NCBI RefSeq assembly: GCF_000022085.1
Contig: NC_011894.1
Location: 894,501 to 958,500 of the forward strand
DNA from: Methylobacterium nodulans ORS 2060
Lineage (GTDB): Bacteria; Pseudomonadota; Alphaproteobacteria; Rhizobiales; Beijerinckiaceae
DNA: 64,000 bases
Direction: 5' to 3'
A program made the translations under genes and the position numbers. Within the stretch, counting starts at the first letter, position 1. The number at the start of each line of letters is the position of its first letter. The notes beneath the pieces were generated by a model, which searched no databases, was not told where the DNA came from, and worked only from the letters and a program-made list of their open reading frames with translations. Shown here piece after piece: positions 42,686 to 52,204 of this stretch.

Positions 42686-43548
42686 TACGAGCATCGAGCA
42701 TGACCATCATCAGCCTGAGAACCATCCACAGCTATCGGAAATTGCTGTCCACTCTGGGTCTTGTGCGGGGTGTCGAAGCGGCGTCGAAGAAGTTCCTCGC
42801 CAAAGCTGCCGGCCATAACGCCAAGTGGTCTGCCTCGTCGGTGACCTTAAAGGGATATGACCACCCCATATTCCTTCGTGTATCGACAAGCGACTGGTCT
42901 GTCTTTCACCAGATTTTCGTCGACAAGGAATATCTTGAGCGCTCCGCCGAGCACGCCGATCAGCTGAGGTCATTCTACGATACGGTCGTGCAAGCAGGAA
43001 AGACACCCGCCATCATCGATTGCGGCGCCAATATCGGGCTCGCCTCGTTGTGGTATTCATTGCAGTTCCCGAAAGCGGCGATCGTGGCGATTGAACCAGA
43101 GCCGAAAAACTTTGCTGTTCTGAAGAAGAACACAGCTCCATATGAAAATATCATACCGGTCAATGCAGCGATCGCGAACCGGAGAGACAAGGTTTCACTC
43201 TCCAATGTATCCGACGCGCCCTGGGCCTGGGAGACCGTCGAGAGCAACGCCGGGCAGACCGACACGATCACCGTCAGGGATGCCCTCGGTCAGGTGCCGA
43301 ACACCGTCCCGTTCATAGCCAAGATCGACATCGAGGGATTCGAGACCGCCTTGTTCCGGTCGAACTACGACTGGGTGGAAGCGTTCCCCCTCATCGTCTT
43401 CGAGCATCACGATTGGCTGTTCGCCTGGAAGGGAACGGCGCATGCCATATACAGGGCTCTGATCGATTCCGGCCCTCGCGATTACGTCCATGCCGGCGAG
43501 AACGTTTTCAGCTACTCGCATGATCTGCTGAAGCGCCCGACCACCTGA
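42682..43548 (+). CDS. FkbM-family methyltransferase
   Basis: A 288-residue SAM-dependent methyltransferase. The AdoMet site reads IIDCGANIGLASLWYSLQFP with IEPEP after the next strand. The FkbM signature is completed by FIAKIDIEGFETALF and a C-terminal IVFEHHDWLF. Such enzymes O-methylate sugars in polysaccharide loci. The ATG at 42682 overlaps the preceding stop (ATGA), showing translational coupling; an ATG at 42700 is an alternative. Confidence 0.88.
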   Translation: MIRASSMTIISLRTIHSYRKLLSTLGLVRGVEAASKKFLAKAAGHNAKWSASSVTLKGYDHPIFLRVSTSDWSVFHQIFVDKEYLERSAEHADQLRSFYDTVVQAGKTPAIIDCGANIGLASLWYSLQFPKAAIVAIEPEPKNFAVLKKNTAPYENIIPVNAAIANRRDKVSLSNVSDAPWAWETVESNAGQTDTITVRDALGQVPNTVPFIAKIDIEGFETALFRSNYDWVEAFPLIVFEHHDWLFAWKGTAHAIYRALIDSGPRDYVHAGENVFSYSHDLLKRPTT

Positions 43549-43787
43549 CGGGCCCGTGAAAACGGGCATTGGGTCGCGAAGGATCCTCGCTCGGTGACGA
43601 ACTCGTTGAGCGCCACGGCCCCGCCCGCCTCGTCAAGTGCCCGATTGCCGGACAAATCCGGCGGCCTCAAACCGATTGGAGTATTCGCGAAAGCTACGGC
43701 AAGCTGGCTTGACACCGACCCGGGATTCCTTGGGATCCTCAAGACGGCACTGCGTATAGCAGTCCATGAATGCTTGACTAGGGATTC

Positions 43788-44486
43788 ATGACGATGCGGC
43801 AAATCTACGAGACCGATCTCTACAGCAATCGCAACCCTACTTGGCACGAAGAGGATGCACCTTGGAAAGCCAGCCATATTGAGAAAATCATACACCGAAA
43901 TCAACTCTCATTCAAAAATATTTGCGAGGTCGGATGCGGAACCGGCGATATTTTGCTCAATCTGTCGAACGCGTTTCCGGGGGTTGATCTTTGCGGATTC
44001 GAGATCGCGCCGCAGGCCTATGCCCGCGCGAAAGCAAAGGAGCGTGATCCGGTCCGATTCTTCCTCAAGGACTTTCTGCAGGATTCCGAAGATCACTATG
44101 ACATCATCCTGCTGATCGACGTTATCGAACACGTCGAAGATTATAATGCATTCCTCAAAGCCATCAAAAGCAGAAGCCAGTACAAAATCTTTCATGTCCC
44201 ACTCGACCTGTCGGTCCAATCACTGCTGCGAGGGTGGCCGATCATGAACCTGCGCGCCAATGTCGGTCATTTGCACTATTTCTACAAGGACAGCATCCTC
44301 GCAACGCTGAAGGACTGCGGATACCGGATCATCGATCATCATTACACGGCAAGCCGCTTGGAGTTGCCGAACCAGGCCGTCACCAGCCGGCTCATGCGCC
44401 TGCCGCGTCGGCTGTGCTACGCGGCGAATCGCGACTTGGCGGTTCGCGTCCTCGGCGGCTACTCCCTGATGATCCTGGCGTCCTGA
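43788..44486 (+). CDS. Class I SAM-dependent methyltransferase
   Basis: A 232-residue methyltransferase: FKNICEVGCGTGDILLNLSN (motif I), FEIAP (motif II), and YDIILLIDVIEHVEDYNAFL (motif IV), followed by a C-terminal basic region. It is probably a sugar or lipid-linked-intermediate methylase of the EPS pathway. Codon use and the stretch upstream (43860-44200) are visibly less GC-rich than the neighbours, which hints at separate acquisition. Confidence 0.85.
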   Translation: MTMRQIYETDLYSNRNPTWHEEDAPWKASHIEKIIHRNQLSFKNICEVGCGTGDILLNLSNAFPGVDLCGFEIAPQAYARAKAKERDPVRFFLKDFLQDSEDHYDIILLIDVIEHVEDYNAFLKAIKSRSQYKIFHVPLDLSVQSLLRGWPIMNLRANVGHLHYFYKDSILATLKDCGYRIIDHHYTASRLELPNQAVTSRLMRLPRRLCYAANRDLAVRVLGGYSLMILAS

Positions 44487-45335
44487 TTGATGGGTTCGGA
44501 GCGCGGGCCATCGCGCCGCGGACATTGGGGCGCCCTCTCGCGCCCTCGGAACCGGGCACCGGGGGCCGATCGGGCAGAATCCGCGGCGGGACGCCGGCCC
44601 GGCCAGGGCCCGTCCGATGCTGCGTCCGGCCCGCAGACAGCGCCCGCCGCGGGGCTGAGGACGGGGTCATGCGTCGTCACGGCGCCCCTCTTGGATTGAG
44701 GATTCGGAGGCACGCGGGGCGATTCTGCCTAGTCCCAAGCCGCCAGCCTGTCAGGTTAATACCTGATGGCGACGCCTTATCCAGGCTGATAGAGCTTAGA
44801 ACATATGCTCTTGGCTGATCGGAAGGCGGTGGTATATCAAATGTTGTGGGAGATGCTTTTCCGAGATCACGAGATGAATGAGAAGCGGGAAGACCGCACC
44901 GCATTTCGCGGTTCCGGCGAAGTCTGGCATGCAGTCAATCGGCAGGGAGGGTATGGGCATGCACCGATGTCGCAGGGTAAGGCCAGAGCATTTTTTGACG
45001 AAGTGGGTGCCGGTTCGTCGCAGAAAATGCGGCAAAATCAAAAAGCTAGAGCGCTTCCCGTCGGGAGGCCGGTTCGGCGTCAGAGAGGCCACATCAAAGC
45101 TTTAGAGCTGCCGACCGGATGCAATCAGGTCGGGAACGGCTCTAAGGGCGGCAATGGACGAGGCGGGCCGGACACGATCCTCGCCCCCCCTGACGCCGAT
45201 GCGGCCCGGGGACATCGTGGCGAACAGCATCCCACGAGTCGCTCGTCGCAACGGTCCGTCGCCGCCGAGCCGATCTTACGTCGACGCCGGAGCTGGCGCT
45301 GCAGCACAAAACAACCAGAAGCAGGGATCAAATAG
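44487..45335. other. Gene-free stretch with two CTAGAG-type repeats
   Basis: About 850 bases. 44487-44700 is very GC-rich with no credible gene; 44760-44930 is AT-richer. Two tandem dispersed repeats occupy 44985-45144. An 849-base gap inside an otherwise compact EPS cluster suggests a lost gene. Confidence 0.45.
44985..45144. repeat. Two tandem CTAGAG-type repeats (copies 5 and 6)
   Basis: The first (44985-45051) reads AGAGCATTTTTTGACGAAGT then GGGTGCCGGTTCGTCGCAGA, the reverse core without its hairpin half. The second (45046-45144) starts CTAGAGCGCTTCCCG and ends in a hairpin finishing GGCTCT; it resembles the copy at 18065. The CTAGAG end is shared between the two. Confidence 0.7.
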
Positions 45336-46010
45336 ATGGAGAACGTCTGCGATAGCGGAGATGCGGGCTTTCTTGTGAGTTTCGTCCGCTCGCGGCCGGC
45401 CCTGAAGCAGCTCCTCCGGAGACCGCTCGAGCGGGTTGGATTCGGCACCACGGACTGGGTCCGCGAGGTGATGTACGAGGAGTGCTTCGCCTACTTGAAC
45501 CGGCTGGGACCGCAGAATCTCGAGGTTCTCGAAATTTCCGCCGGCCCACAGTGGCGGCAGAATTTCTCGTTCCGATCTTACGCCGAGACGCAGTTTCCGG
45601 AATTCGATATCTGCTCGCAGGCGTTGCCCCGGACCTTCGACGTCATCATCGCCGATCAGGTGTTCGAGCATCTGCCCTGGCCGTACCGGGCCGTGAAGAA
45701 CGTGCACGCGATGCTGAGGCCGGGCGGGGTCTTCATCATCGCAACCCCGTTCCTGGTGCGGGTTCACAACGTTCCGATCGACTGCAACCGCTGGACGGAG
45801 ACGGGCCTGTCGCACCTCCTCCAGGAAGGCGGGTTCCTGCCCTCGAACATCGAGACGCGCTCCTGGGGGAACAGGGCCTGTGTGGTCGGCAACTTCAAGC
45901 GGTGGCGCAAGCGCGGCTTCTTCGGCTCGCGCTGCAATGAGGCGAACTTTCCGGTCATGGTCTGGGCCTATGCGCGGCGCGCCCCGGACGACGGAGACGG
46001 GAGGCGCTGA
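45336..46010 (+). CDS. SAM-dependent methyltransferase-like protein
   Basis: A 224-residue class I methyltransferase fold. Motif I is degenerate (LEVLEISAGPQWRQNF instead of a GxGxG loop), but FDVIIADQVFEHLPWPYRAV then RPGGVFIIATPF match the post-I and later strands of Methyltransf_11-like enzymes. It may bind AdoMet weakly or act in another way. Its stop overlaps the next gene start (TGATG), so the two are coupled. Confidence 0.75.
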   Translation: MENVCDSGDAGFLVSFVRSRPALKQLLRRPLERVGFGTTDWVREVMYEECFAYLNRLGPQNLEVLEISAGPQWRQNFSFRSYAETQFPEFDICSQALPRTFDVIIADQVFEHLPWPYRAVKNVHAMLRPGGVFIIATPFLVRVHNVPIDCNRWTETGLSHLLQEGGFLPSNIETRSWGNRACVVGNFKRWRKRGFFGSRCNEANFPVMVWAYARRAPDDGDGRR

Positions 46011-46903
46011 TGCCGGCGCCCAACGGTTCCTTGACGATCGCCATCGGGATCGCAACGGCCGGCCGTGCTGCCATCCTATGCGAGACGTTGGCGACGCTCC
46101 GGGAGCAGGTCCGTCCCCCCGATCGCGTCGTCGTCTGCGCGCCCAGCCCGGCCGATACCGTCGGAGCCGCGCAAACGGCGCCCGGCGTCGAGACCCTCTA
46201 CGGCGTGCGAGGCTCCTCCATTCAACGCAACGTCATCATCGATGCCTGCCGCGACTGTGAGATCATCCTGTTTCTCGACGATGACTTCATCATGGACCCG
46301 GAATACATCCTGAAGCTCGATGCGCTGCATCGGCTTCATCCGGACATCGCGATGCTGACCGGCCTGGTACTGCTCGACGGCGTGACGACGGGCGGCGTCG
46401 CGGTCGAAGCCGCTCGCGCGGCCATCCGCGCGGCTGCGGCGGCGCCACGGGGCGGCGCGATCGACGACATCTACAACGGCTACGGTTGCAATATGAGCGC
46501 CAGGATGGACTTGGTGCATCGGTACAACATCCGCTTCGATGAGATGCTCCCCCTCTACGGCTGGCTCGAGGACGTCGATTTCAGCCGGTGCCTCGCCAAG
46601 TATGGCCGCATCGCCCGCGCGACGGAGCTCCGGGGCGTTCACCTCGGCGTGAAGGCCGGCCGGCAGACAGGCACGCGACTGGGCTACTCACAGATCGCCA
46701 ACCCGATCTATATCCTGCGGAAAGGCAATTTCACGCTCAGGCGCGCCCTCGCGCAGATCAGCCGCAACGTGTCGGCGAATCTTCTGCGAAGCCTGTTCCC
46801 GGAGCCCTATGTGGACCGGCGGGGTCGCGTGATCGGCAATCTGCTCGGTCTCATCGATCTGCTGCGCGGGCGGTTGCAGCCCGAACGCGTCATTCGTCTC
46901 TGA
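46010..46903 (+). CDS. Family GT2 glycosyltransferase
   Basis: A 297-residue GT-A enzyme: SLTIAIGIATAGRAAILCET and VRPPDRVVVCAPSP at the N terminus, the metal-binding IILFLDDDFIMDPEY, and the acceptor-side YGWLEDVDFSRCLAKYG with the catalytic D of the ED motif. The C-terminal part (RGVHLGVKAGRQTGTRLGYS) recurs as a broken remnant at 54660-54945. The start overlaps the upstream methyltransferase stop. Confidence 0.9.
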   Translation: MPAPNGSLTIAIGIATAGRAAILCETLATLREQVRPPDRVVVCAPSPADTVGAAQTAPGVETLYGVRGSSIQRNVIIDACRDCEIILFLDDDFIMDPEYILKLDALHRLHPDIAMLTGLVLLDGVTTGGVAVEAARAAIRAAAAAPRGGAIDDIYNGYGCNMSARMDLVHRYNIRFDEMLPLYGWLEDVDFSRCLAKYGRIARATELRGVHLGVKAGRQTGTRLGYSQIANPIYILRKGNFTLRRALAQISRNVSANLLRSLFPEPYVDRRGRVIGNLLGLIDLLRGRLQPERVIRL

Positions 46904-46952
46904 GGCCACATGACGCCGTCGCGAAGGGATGTACGCGCCGCCCATGACCGTC

Positions 46953-47057
46953 CTAGAGCCGTGACCGATCACGTTGGATCGGCCACAACCCTAGGTATTT
47001 GTTTCGTCGCGCTTTTTGACGACGAACCGGTGTCCACTTCATCGAAAAGCGCTCTAG
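46953..47057. repeat. Dispersed CTAGAG repeat, copy 7
   Basis: CTAGAGCC at the left, hairpin GTGACCGATC / GATCGGCCAC, then the core ACGACGAACCGGTGTCCACT with end GCTCTAG at 47057. Confidence 0.75.
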
Positions 47058-47198
47058 CACTACAGCCGGAGATCGTACAGCGAAGCGTCCGTGCCCTTCG
47101 GGATCCGACGGCGGAGCGCGACTGGTAGGACTGGCTCCCGAAGGGAGTTTCGGCAAACCCGACTGTAGTACTAGCGCGCCCGTGCCGACCGTAGATGG

Positions 47199-48209
47199 AT
47201 GGGTGAACCTGATATGAGTACCGAATATCCGGATAACGAGATCAGTCTCTCCGTCCTGATCTGCACGCGCAATCGCGCAAGATCGCTTGAAAGAACCCTC
47301 GCCTCGCTCGTGCGTGCCAAGAAGCCGGAGGGTTTGGCCTGGGAGATCGTCGTCGTTGATAACAACAGTAACGACGAAACCCAGTCGGTCGTTCAAAGCT
47401 TCGTTTCATCCCTGCCCCTCCGCAGCGTCGTCGAGAGCCAGCCCGGCCTCTCCCATGCACGCAACCGCGGCGTGCTCGCCGCTCGGGGCCGGAATCTGGT
47501 CTGGACGGATGACGACGTCGAAGTCGACGGCAATTGGCTGTGCTCCTATGCTGATGCGTTTCGCAACCATCCGGGTATGAGCCTCTTTGGTGGAGGCTCG
47601 GTCGCCGTCCTGGAAGAGCCCGCCATCGGCTGGTTTCGCGCCAACACGACAGTCCTGCGTGACCTGCTCGCCGTGCGCAATTTCGGGCCGGATCCGGTGC
47701 CCATATCTCTTGCGCGCGGAGCAGTTCCGTTCGGCTTGAACTATGGCGTGAGGGCTGAGGTGCAGCGTCGCTTCCTCTACGACCCCGAACTAGGGGTGGC
47801 GCCCGACCGGCGCATCGGTGGCGAGGAAGTCGACTTCTACGAAAGGGTGCTGAAAGCAGGCTATGCCGGGCTGTGCCTGCCGGATCCTATCGTCTACCAC
47901 CATATTCCGCTGGCACGCCAGACGCTGGACTACGTCCTGTCTTATTACGACAGCGCCGGCGTGACCTCCGCGGTTCTCCTGTTCCGGCACCGGCAACCGA
48001 CGACGCGCGAATACAGCTCGATCCGGCTCAAATGCGTCGTCGCCGGAGCGCTGACCATGGCGACATGGCCGATTCCAAGGGCGCTCCGGCTTCGGACGAT
48101 GATCAGGAACGCGTTTCACAGCGGGCGGTTTCGGCGCCTCCGGCAAATGCACCAGCCCCTTGCACGGCCGGTGACGCCCTTCGCGGGCGAGGCCGTCTCG
48201 AAGAACTGA
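47199..48209 (+). CDS. Family GT2 glycosyltransferase
   Basis: A 336-residue GT-A enzyme: ISLSVLICTRNRARSLERTL, then IVVVDNNSNDET, ARNRGVLAARGRNLVWTDDD (metal-binding DDD) and a C-terminal GGEEVDFYERVLKAGYAG (ED catalytic motif). These are classic for GT2 EPS transferases. The ATG at 47199 is used; a second ATG at 47214 is possible. It precedes the flippase gene. Confidence 0.9.
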   Translation: MGEPDMSTEYPDNEISLSVLICTRNRARSLERTLASLVRAKKPEGLAWEIVVVDNNSNDETQSVVQSFVSSLPLRSVVESQPGLSHARNRGVLAARGRNLVWTDDDVEVDGNWLCSYADAFRNHPGMSLFGGGSVAVLEEPAIGWFRANTTVLRDLLAVRNFGPDPVPISLARGAVPFGLNYGVRAEVQRRFLYDPELGVAPDRRIGGEEVDFYERVLKAGYAGLCLPDPIVYHHIPLARQTLDYVLSYYDSAGVTSAVLLFRHRQPTTREYSSIRLKCVVAGALTMATWPIPRALRLRTMIRNAFHSGRFRRLRQMHQPLARPVTPFAGEAVSKN

Positions 48210-48373
48210 TACGGTGAGATGAGGACTCGCAGGCACTATGCAGGACGGAAGGCGGAGGCACCAAGCATCCCTGACGAGGCCGTCGGAGGGCGAATGCCGG
48301 CGCCGTCCCTGCGCGCGGGCCATGCGGCAAGGGCACGACGGAAACCCGGCCTGACGATCGAATCCAGAGAGCC

Positions 48374-49903
48374 ATGTTGGAACGCTTCGCACGAAATACC
48401 CTCTATGGTGTGCTGGCCGCCCTTTCGGGATCGTTGGGAAGCTTCGCGACGACGATCGTCGTGGCGCGCCTGCTCGGGGTGGCGGAAACGGGCGTCTTCA
48501 ATTTCGCACTGTGGGTGATGTCGCTGGCGACGGCGGCGACCGACCTCGGCGCCTATGCGAGTCTCGCCCGGTATCTTCCGGAACTGACGCGATCCGGGCC
48601 GTCCGCAACGGCCCAGCGGCTCGCGGGCTACCTTCTCGTCCCCTTCGCGACCGTTACGATTCTGGGTCTGCTGGCGTTCATCGTCCTGGCGATCTACGTT
48701 GACGTCGATCCCGCGACGGCAGCGCGGTACGAGATCGGCCTGCATCCGAGCCAATGGGTCATCGTCGGTGCCCTGTATGTGGCGCAGGCCTTCTCGAACT
48801 TCACCGTCGGCTATTTTCAAGGTTCACAGCGATTCGACATCGCGGCGAAGCTCGCCGTCTACACCGCCGCCGTGCGCCTCACGGCGACGACGATCGGCTG
48901 CTACTGGTTGGGCGCCACTGGGGCGCTGCTCGGCTACGTCGTCGGACTGGCCATCTCGGCGCCGATCCCGTTCGCCGTCAGCCGCTACGGCGGGACGCTT
49001 TCGCCGGACCTGCGTCGGCGAGTGCGCCGCTACTCCCTGTTCGCCTGGGCCAGCACTCTCGCCTCGGCCCTGATCGTGGCCCGGCCCGAGGTCGCGATCC
49101 TCAACTACTTCCACGGCAAGGAGGCGGTCGGCTTGTACTCGACGGCGTTCACGCTCGCCAACCTCGCCATCCAAGGGCCGCTCCTCCTGACGGCCGGCCT
49201 GGTCCCTTACTTCTCCGAACATGCCGGTACCGGAGAACGCCCGCTGCTCGAGAAGATGATGTCGTCCGGCACGCGCCTCATGGCGTTCATGATCCTGCCG
49301 ATGGCGTTCGGAACGGCGGCGCTCGCCCCGGAGCTCGTGCCGCTTCTCTTCGGTAAGGCCTTCGGCGAGGCGGCCGATCCAGCCGTCATCCTGATCGCCT
49401 CGTCCTGCCTGGGAGGCAACTCGATGCTGTTCGCCGGGCTGATCATCGGCATGGAGCGGAGCGATTTTTCCTTCTATCTCAATCTCTCGGGCGCCGCTCT
49501 GACCCTCCTGATCGGGTTCCTGCTGATCCCGCATTTAGGGACGGTCGGTGCGGCCTTCGGACGGGCGCTCGTTCAGCTGTACCTGTTCGTGCTGAGTGCG
49601 TGGTTCGTCCTGCGGCGCCTGAGCTATCCGATCCCGTTCGCGCATCTCTCGCGCCTGCTTCTCGCCGCGATCGGATGCGCCGTCTGTGCGCGACTGATCC
49701 TCCAGGTGAATCCCGGCATCGCCGGGATGGTGAGCGCGGTCTGCGTCGCGGCCGCGGTCTACTTCCTCCTCGTCCGTCTGCTCAGGGGTCTCGAGCACAG
49801 CGACGTGGACCGCCTGAGATCGCTGCTCAACAGCGCGCCTGGCGTCCTGCGCGTCCCGATTACCGCCATGTTCATTCATCTCGCGTCGAAACCACAAACC
49901 TAG
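48374..49903 (+). CDS. wzx: Wzx-like oligosaccharide flippase
   Basis: A 509-residue polytopic membrane protein with about 12-14 helices. It belongs to the MATE/MVF-like polysaccharide transporter group: N-terminal LYGVLAALSGSLGSFATTIV, VARLLGVAETGVFNFALWV, and later GLYSTAFTLANLAIQGPLLL and TVGAAFGRALVQLYLFVLSA. It moves undecaprenyl-linked repeat units from the cytoplasmic to the periplasmic face for polymerisation. It is the only flippase gene in the cluster, so it is the partner of the Wzy-like domain at 40157. Confidence 0.88.
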   Translation: MLERFARNTLYGVLAALSGSLGSFATTIVVARLLGVAETGVFNFALWVMSLATAATDLGAYASLARYLPELTRSGPSATAQRLAGYLLVPFATVTILGLLAFIVLAIYVDVDPATAARYEIGLHPSQWVIVGALYVAQAFSNFTVGYFQGSQRFDIAAKLAVYTAAVRLTATTIGCYWLGATGALLGYVVGLAISAPIPFAVSRYGGTLSPDLRRRVRRYSLFAWASTLASALIVARPEVAILNYFHGKEAVGLYSTAFTLANLAIQGPLLLTAGLVPYFSEHAGTGERPLLEKMMSSGTRLMAFMILPMAFGTAALAPELVPLLFGKAFGEAADPAVILIASSCLGGNSMLFAGLIIGMERSDFSFYLNLSGAALTLLIGFLLIPHLGTVGAAFGRALVQLYLFVLSAWFVLRRLSYPIPFAHLSRLLLAAIGCAVCARLILQVNPGIAGMVSAVCVAAAVYFLLVRLLRGLEHSDVDRLRSLLNSAPGVLRVPITAMFIHLASKPQT

Positions 49904-49954
49904 TTTCCTGGCCGGCTGCCGTCCCGGCCCTCCCCTTGCGCAAGGGCGTCGTGT

Positions 49955-52042
49955 ATGTCTGCCATGAGTTATCGCCCCGATATCGACGGGCTGCGCGGAA
50001 TCGCAGTCCTGGCGGTCGTCCTGTGCCATGCCGAGATCGGCGCGGCATCGGGCGGATACGTCGGCGTCGACGTCTTCTTCGTCATTTCGGGCTTCTTGAT
50101 CACGGAGATCATTCTTCGCGAGATCGATGCGGGCCAATTCTCGCTGGCGGCCTTCTATCATCGCCGGATCACACGGATTCTGCCCGCCTTCGCGGTCATG
50201 ACGACGGTGACGATGGTGGTCGGGGCATTGATCCTGACCCCGGGCGATCTGCGCAGCCTCGGTCTGAGCGCCGTTGCGGCCGCGCTCTCCCTGTCGAACG
50301 TGGCGTTCTGGCGCTCGGCCGGTTACTTCGACACCGACTCGGCCGAGAAGCCGCTGCTGCACACCTGGAGCCTCGGTGTCGAGGAGCAGTTCTACCTCGT
50401 CTTCCCCGTCTTCGTGCTGGCCCTGACGCGCCTGTCCCCGCCGCGGAGGACGGCCGTAATCGGAGTCGTGCTGGTCGGCTCGGCGCTTCTGTCGTTCGTC
50501 GCGGTTCTGGCCTCGCCGAAAGCGGCTTTCTACCTCGTTCCGACGCGCGCCTGGGAATTGCTGGTCGGAAGCATGACGGCGATCTTCATGCGGTCCGGCC
50601 GCCCTCCGTCGCTGGCGCCCAACGCGCTCGGCCTCGTCGGCCTCGCCATGATCGTCTGGCCAATCCTGCGCTATGACAGCGAGACGCGGTTTCCCGGCCT
50701 CGCCGCCGTGGTGCCGACCCTCGGCGCGGCGCTCGTCATAGTCGGCAGTGCCAGGGCCGGCTCCCCGATCAACCGCCTGCTCTCCGCCGCGGGTCTGGTC
50801 TTCATCGGCAAGATTTCCTACTCGCTCTATCTGTGGCACCATCCCATCTTTGCTTTCTACCGCTACGTGACGCAGGAGGAATTCAAACCCGGCGCACAGG
50901 TGACTCTCATCGCGGCCTCGTTCGCTGTCGGCGCCGCGTCCTGGCGCTGGGTGGAGGTTCCCTTCCGCAGGTCGTACGCCAAGGCGAGGCACAGCGTGGT
51001 CTTCGTTGGGGGCGGAGCGGCCTCGTCCCTGGTCTGCGCCCTCGGTCTCGGCCTCTTCGCGAGCGGTGGCCTCCCGCAGCGGTTCGAGCCTGGGAGGCGC
51101 CAGTTCATCGCCGACAACGAGGCGATCGCCGGTGAATGGCCCTACCCGGCGGCCTGCGGCAACTATTCGCTCAGTGCTTTCGCGGCGGGTGGTCCGATCC
51201 GGTACTGCCGGCCCGGCGTCTCCGCAATGTCATGGGCGGGCGCGAACAGCCCACCCGACCTGCCGAAACGAGGGCTCATCCTCGCCTGGGGCGACTCCAA
51301 CCTGGAGCAACTCTACCCGGTCTTTCAGAGATGGAACGCCGCCGACCCGCCCGGCGGCCGGCAGGTGATCATGGCGACCTATGGGGGCTGCCCTCCCCTG
51401 CTCGGCTTGAACTCGCGCACGCCCGGCTTTCATTGCGGAGAGTTCAACCGTTCTGTCCTGCAGCGCGCGCTCGAGGCGGATGTGGAGACCGTCGTGCTTG
51501 GCGCGTCCTGGACGGGATGGATCGACGGATGGTCCGCCCGTCACGGCGACAACAATCTCTGCTCCTGGCCGGGGGCCTGCACATCGACGCGGTCGCTCGA
51601 GGAGAGGCTTCGGCTGTTTCGGGAGGCTTTCGGCGCGTCGCTCGGCCCAATCCGTCGCACCGGCAAGCGCATCGTGATCATCCTGCCCTTCCCCACCTTC
51701 AGCAAGGCGGTCGCACCCTACGTCGCACGCGCGGCGGCGCTGGGCTGGACGGGAGGCGAGCGCCTCTCCCAGGAGGGCTACCGGCAGGCCTTCGGCCACG
51801 CGCGTTTCCTGCTCGAGGAAGTGGCCCGGGAATACGGCGCGGAGGTCGTCGATCCGTCTTTGATCTTATGCGAAGGACTGTCGTGCCCGATCACCGATGG
51901 CGGCCGGTCGAGCTACCGCGACTCGAACCACCTCTCGGTGGCCTCATCGCTCCTCCTCGAGGGCGCCCTCTCCGCTGCCCTCGCCGGACGCGAACTCCCT
52001 CCAAGGACGGGCCTGTCGAGCAATATCGGGGCGATGAAGTGA
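49955..52042 (+). CDS. Acyltransferase-3 membrane protein with SGNH domain (OafA/ExoZ type)
   Basis: A 695-residue protein. Residues 1-370 are the acyltransferase-3 membrane domain: PDIDGLRGIAVLAVVLCHAE (catalytic His), FYHRRITRILPAFAV and LLHTWSLGVEEQFYLVFPVF. Residues about 440-690 are a periplasmic SGNH esterase-like domain with GDSN (Ser block) and DSNHLS (D-x-x-H block). Such two-domain proteins O-acetylate cell-surface polysaccharides. Here it is expected to decorate the EPS. Start ATG at 49955. Confidence 0.9.
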   Translation: MSAMSYRPDIDGLRGIAVLAVVLCHAEIGAASGGYVGVDVFFVISGFLITEIILREIDAGQFSLAAFYHRRITRILPAFAVMTTVTMVVGALILTPGDLRSLGLSAVAAALSLSNVAFWRSAGYFDTDSAEKPLLHTWSLGVEEQFYLVFPVFVLALTRLSPPRRTAVIGVVLVGSALLSFVAVLASPKAAFYLVPTRAWELLVGSMTAIFMRSGRPPSLAPNALGLVGLAMIVWPILRYDSETRFPGLAAVVPTLGAALVIVGSARAGSPINRLLSAAGLVFIGKISYSLYLWHHPIFAFYRYVTQEEFKPGAQVTLIAASFAVGAASWRWVEVPFRRSYAKARHSVVFVGGGAASSLVCALGLGLFASGGLPQRFEPGRRQFIADNEAIAGEWPYPAACGNYSLSAFAAGGPIRYCRPGVSAMSWAGANSPPDLPKRGLILAWGDSNLEQLYPVFQRWNAADPPGGRQVIMATYGGCPPLLGLNSRTPGFHCGEFNRSVLQRALEADVETVVLGASWTGWIDGWSARHGDNNLCSWPGACTSTRSLEERLRLFREAFGASLGPIRRTGKRIVIILPFPTFSKAVAPYVARAAALGWTGGERLSQEGYRQAFGHARFLLEEVAREYGAEVVDPSLILCEGLSCPITDGGRSSYRDSNHLSVASSLLLEGALSAALAGRELPPRTGLSSNIGAMK

Positions 52043-52204
52043 GTCCGGAGCGGGCATATTTCGGAACGGACAAGCAATTCTCATGACCGCGAGGCTCAAT
52101 TTGATACGTTTTCCGCATGACCCATTCGGAAGACCGATCGAAAACCCGCGCGGTACTTGAGCGAAGCCGAAATCCACGTCGCCGAGCGATCTATCGGATT
52201 TCGC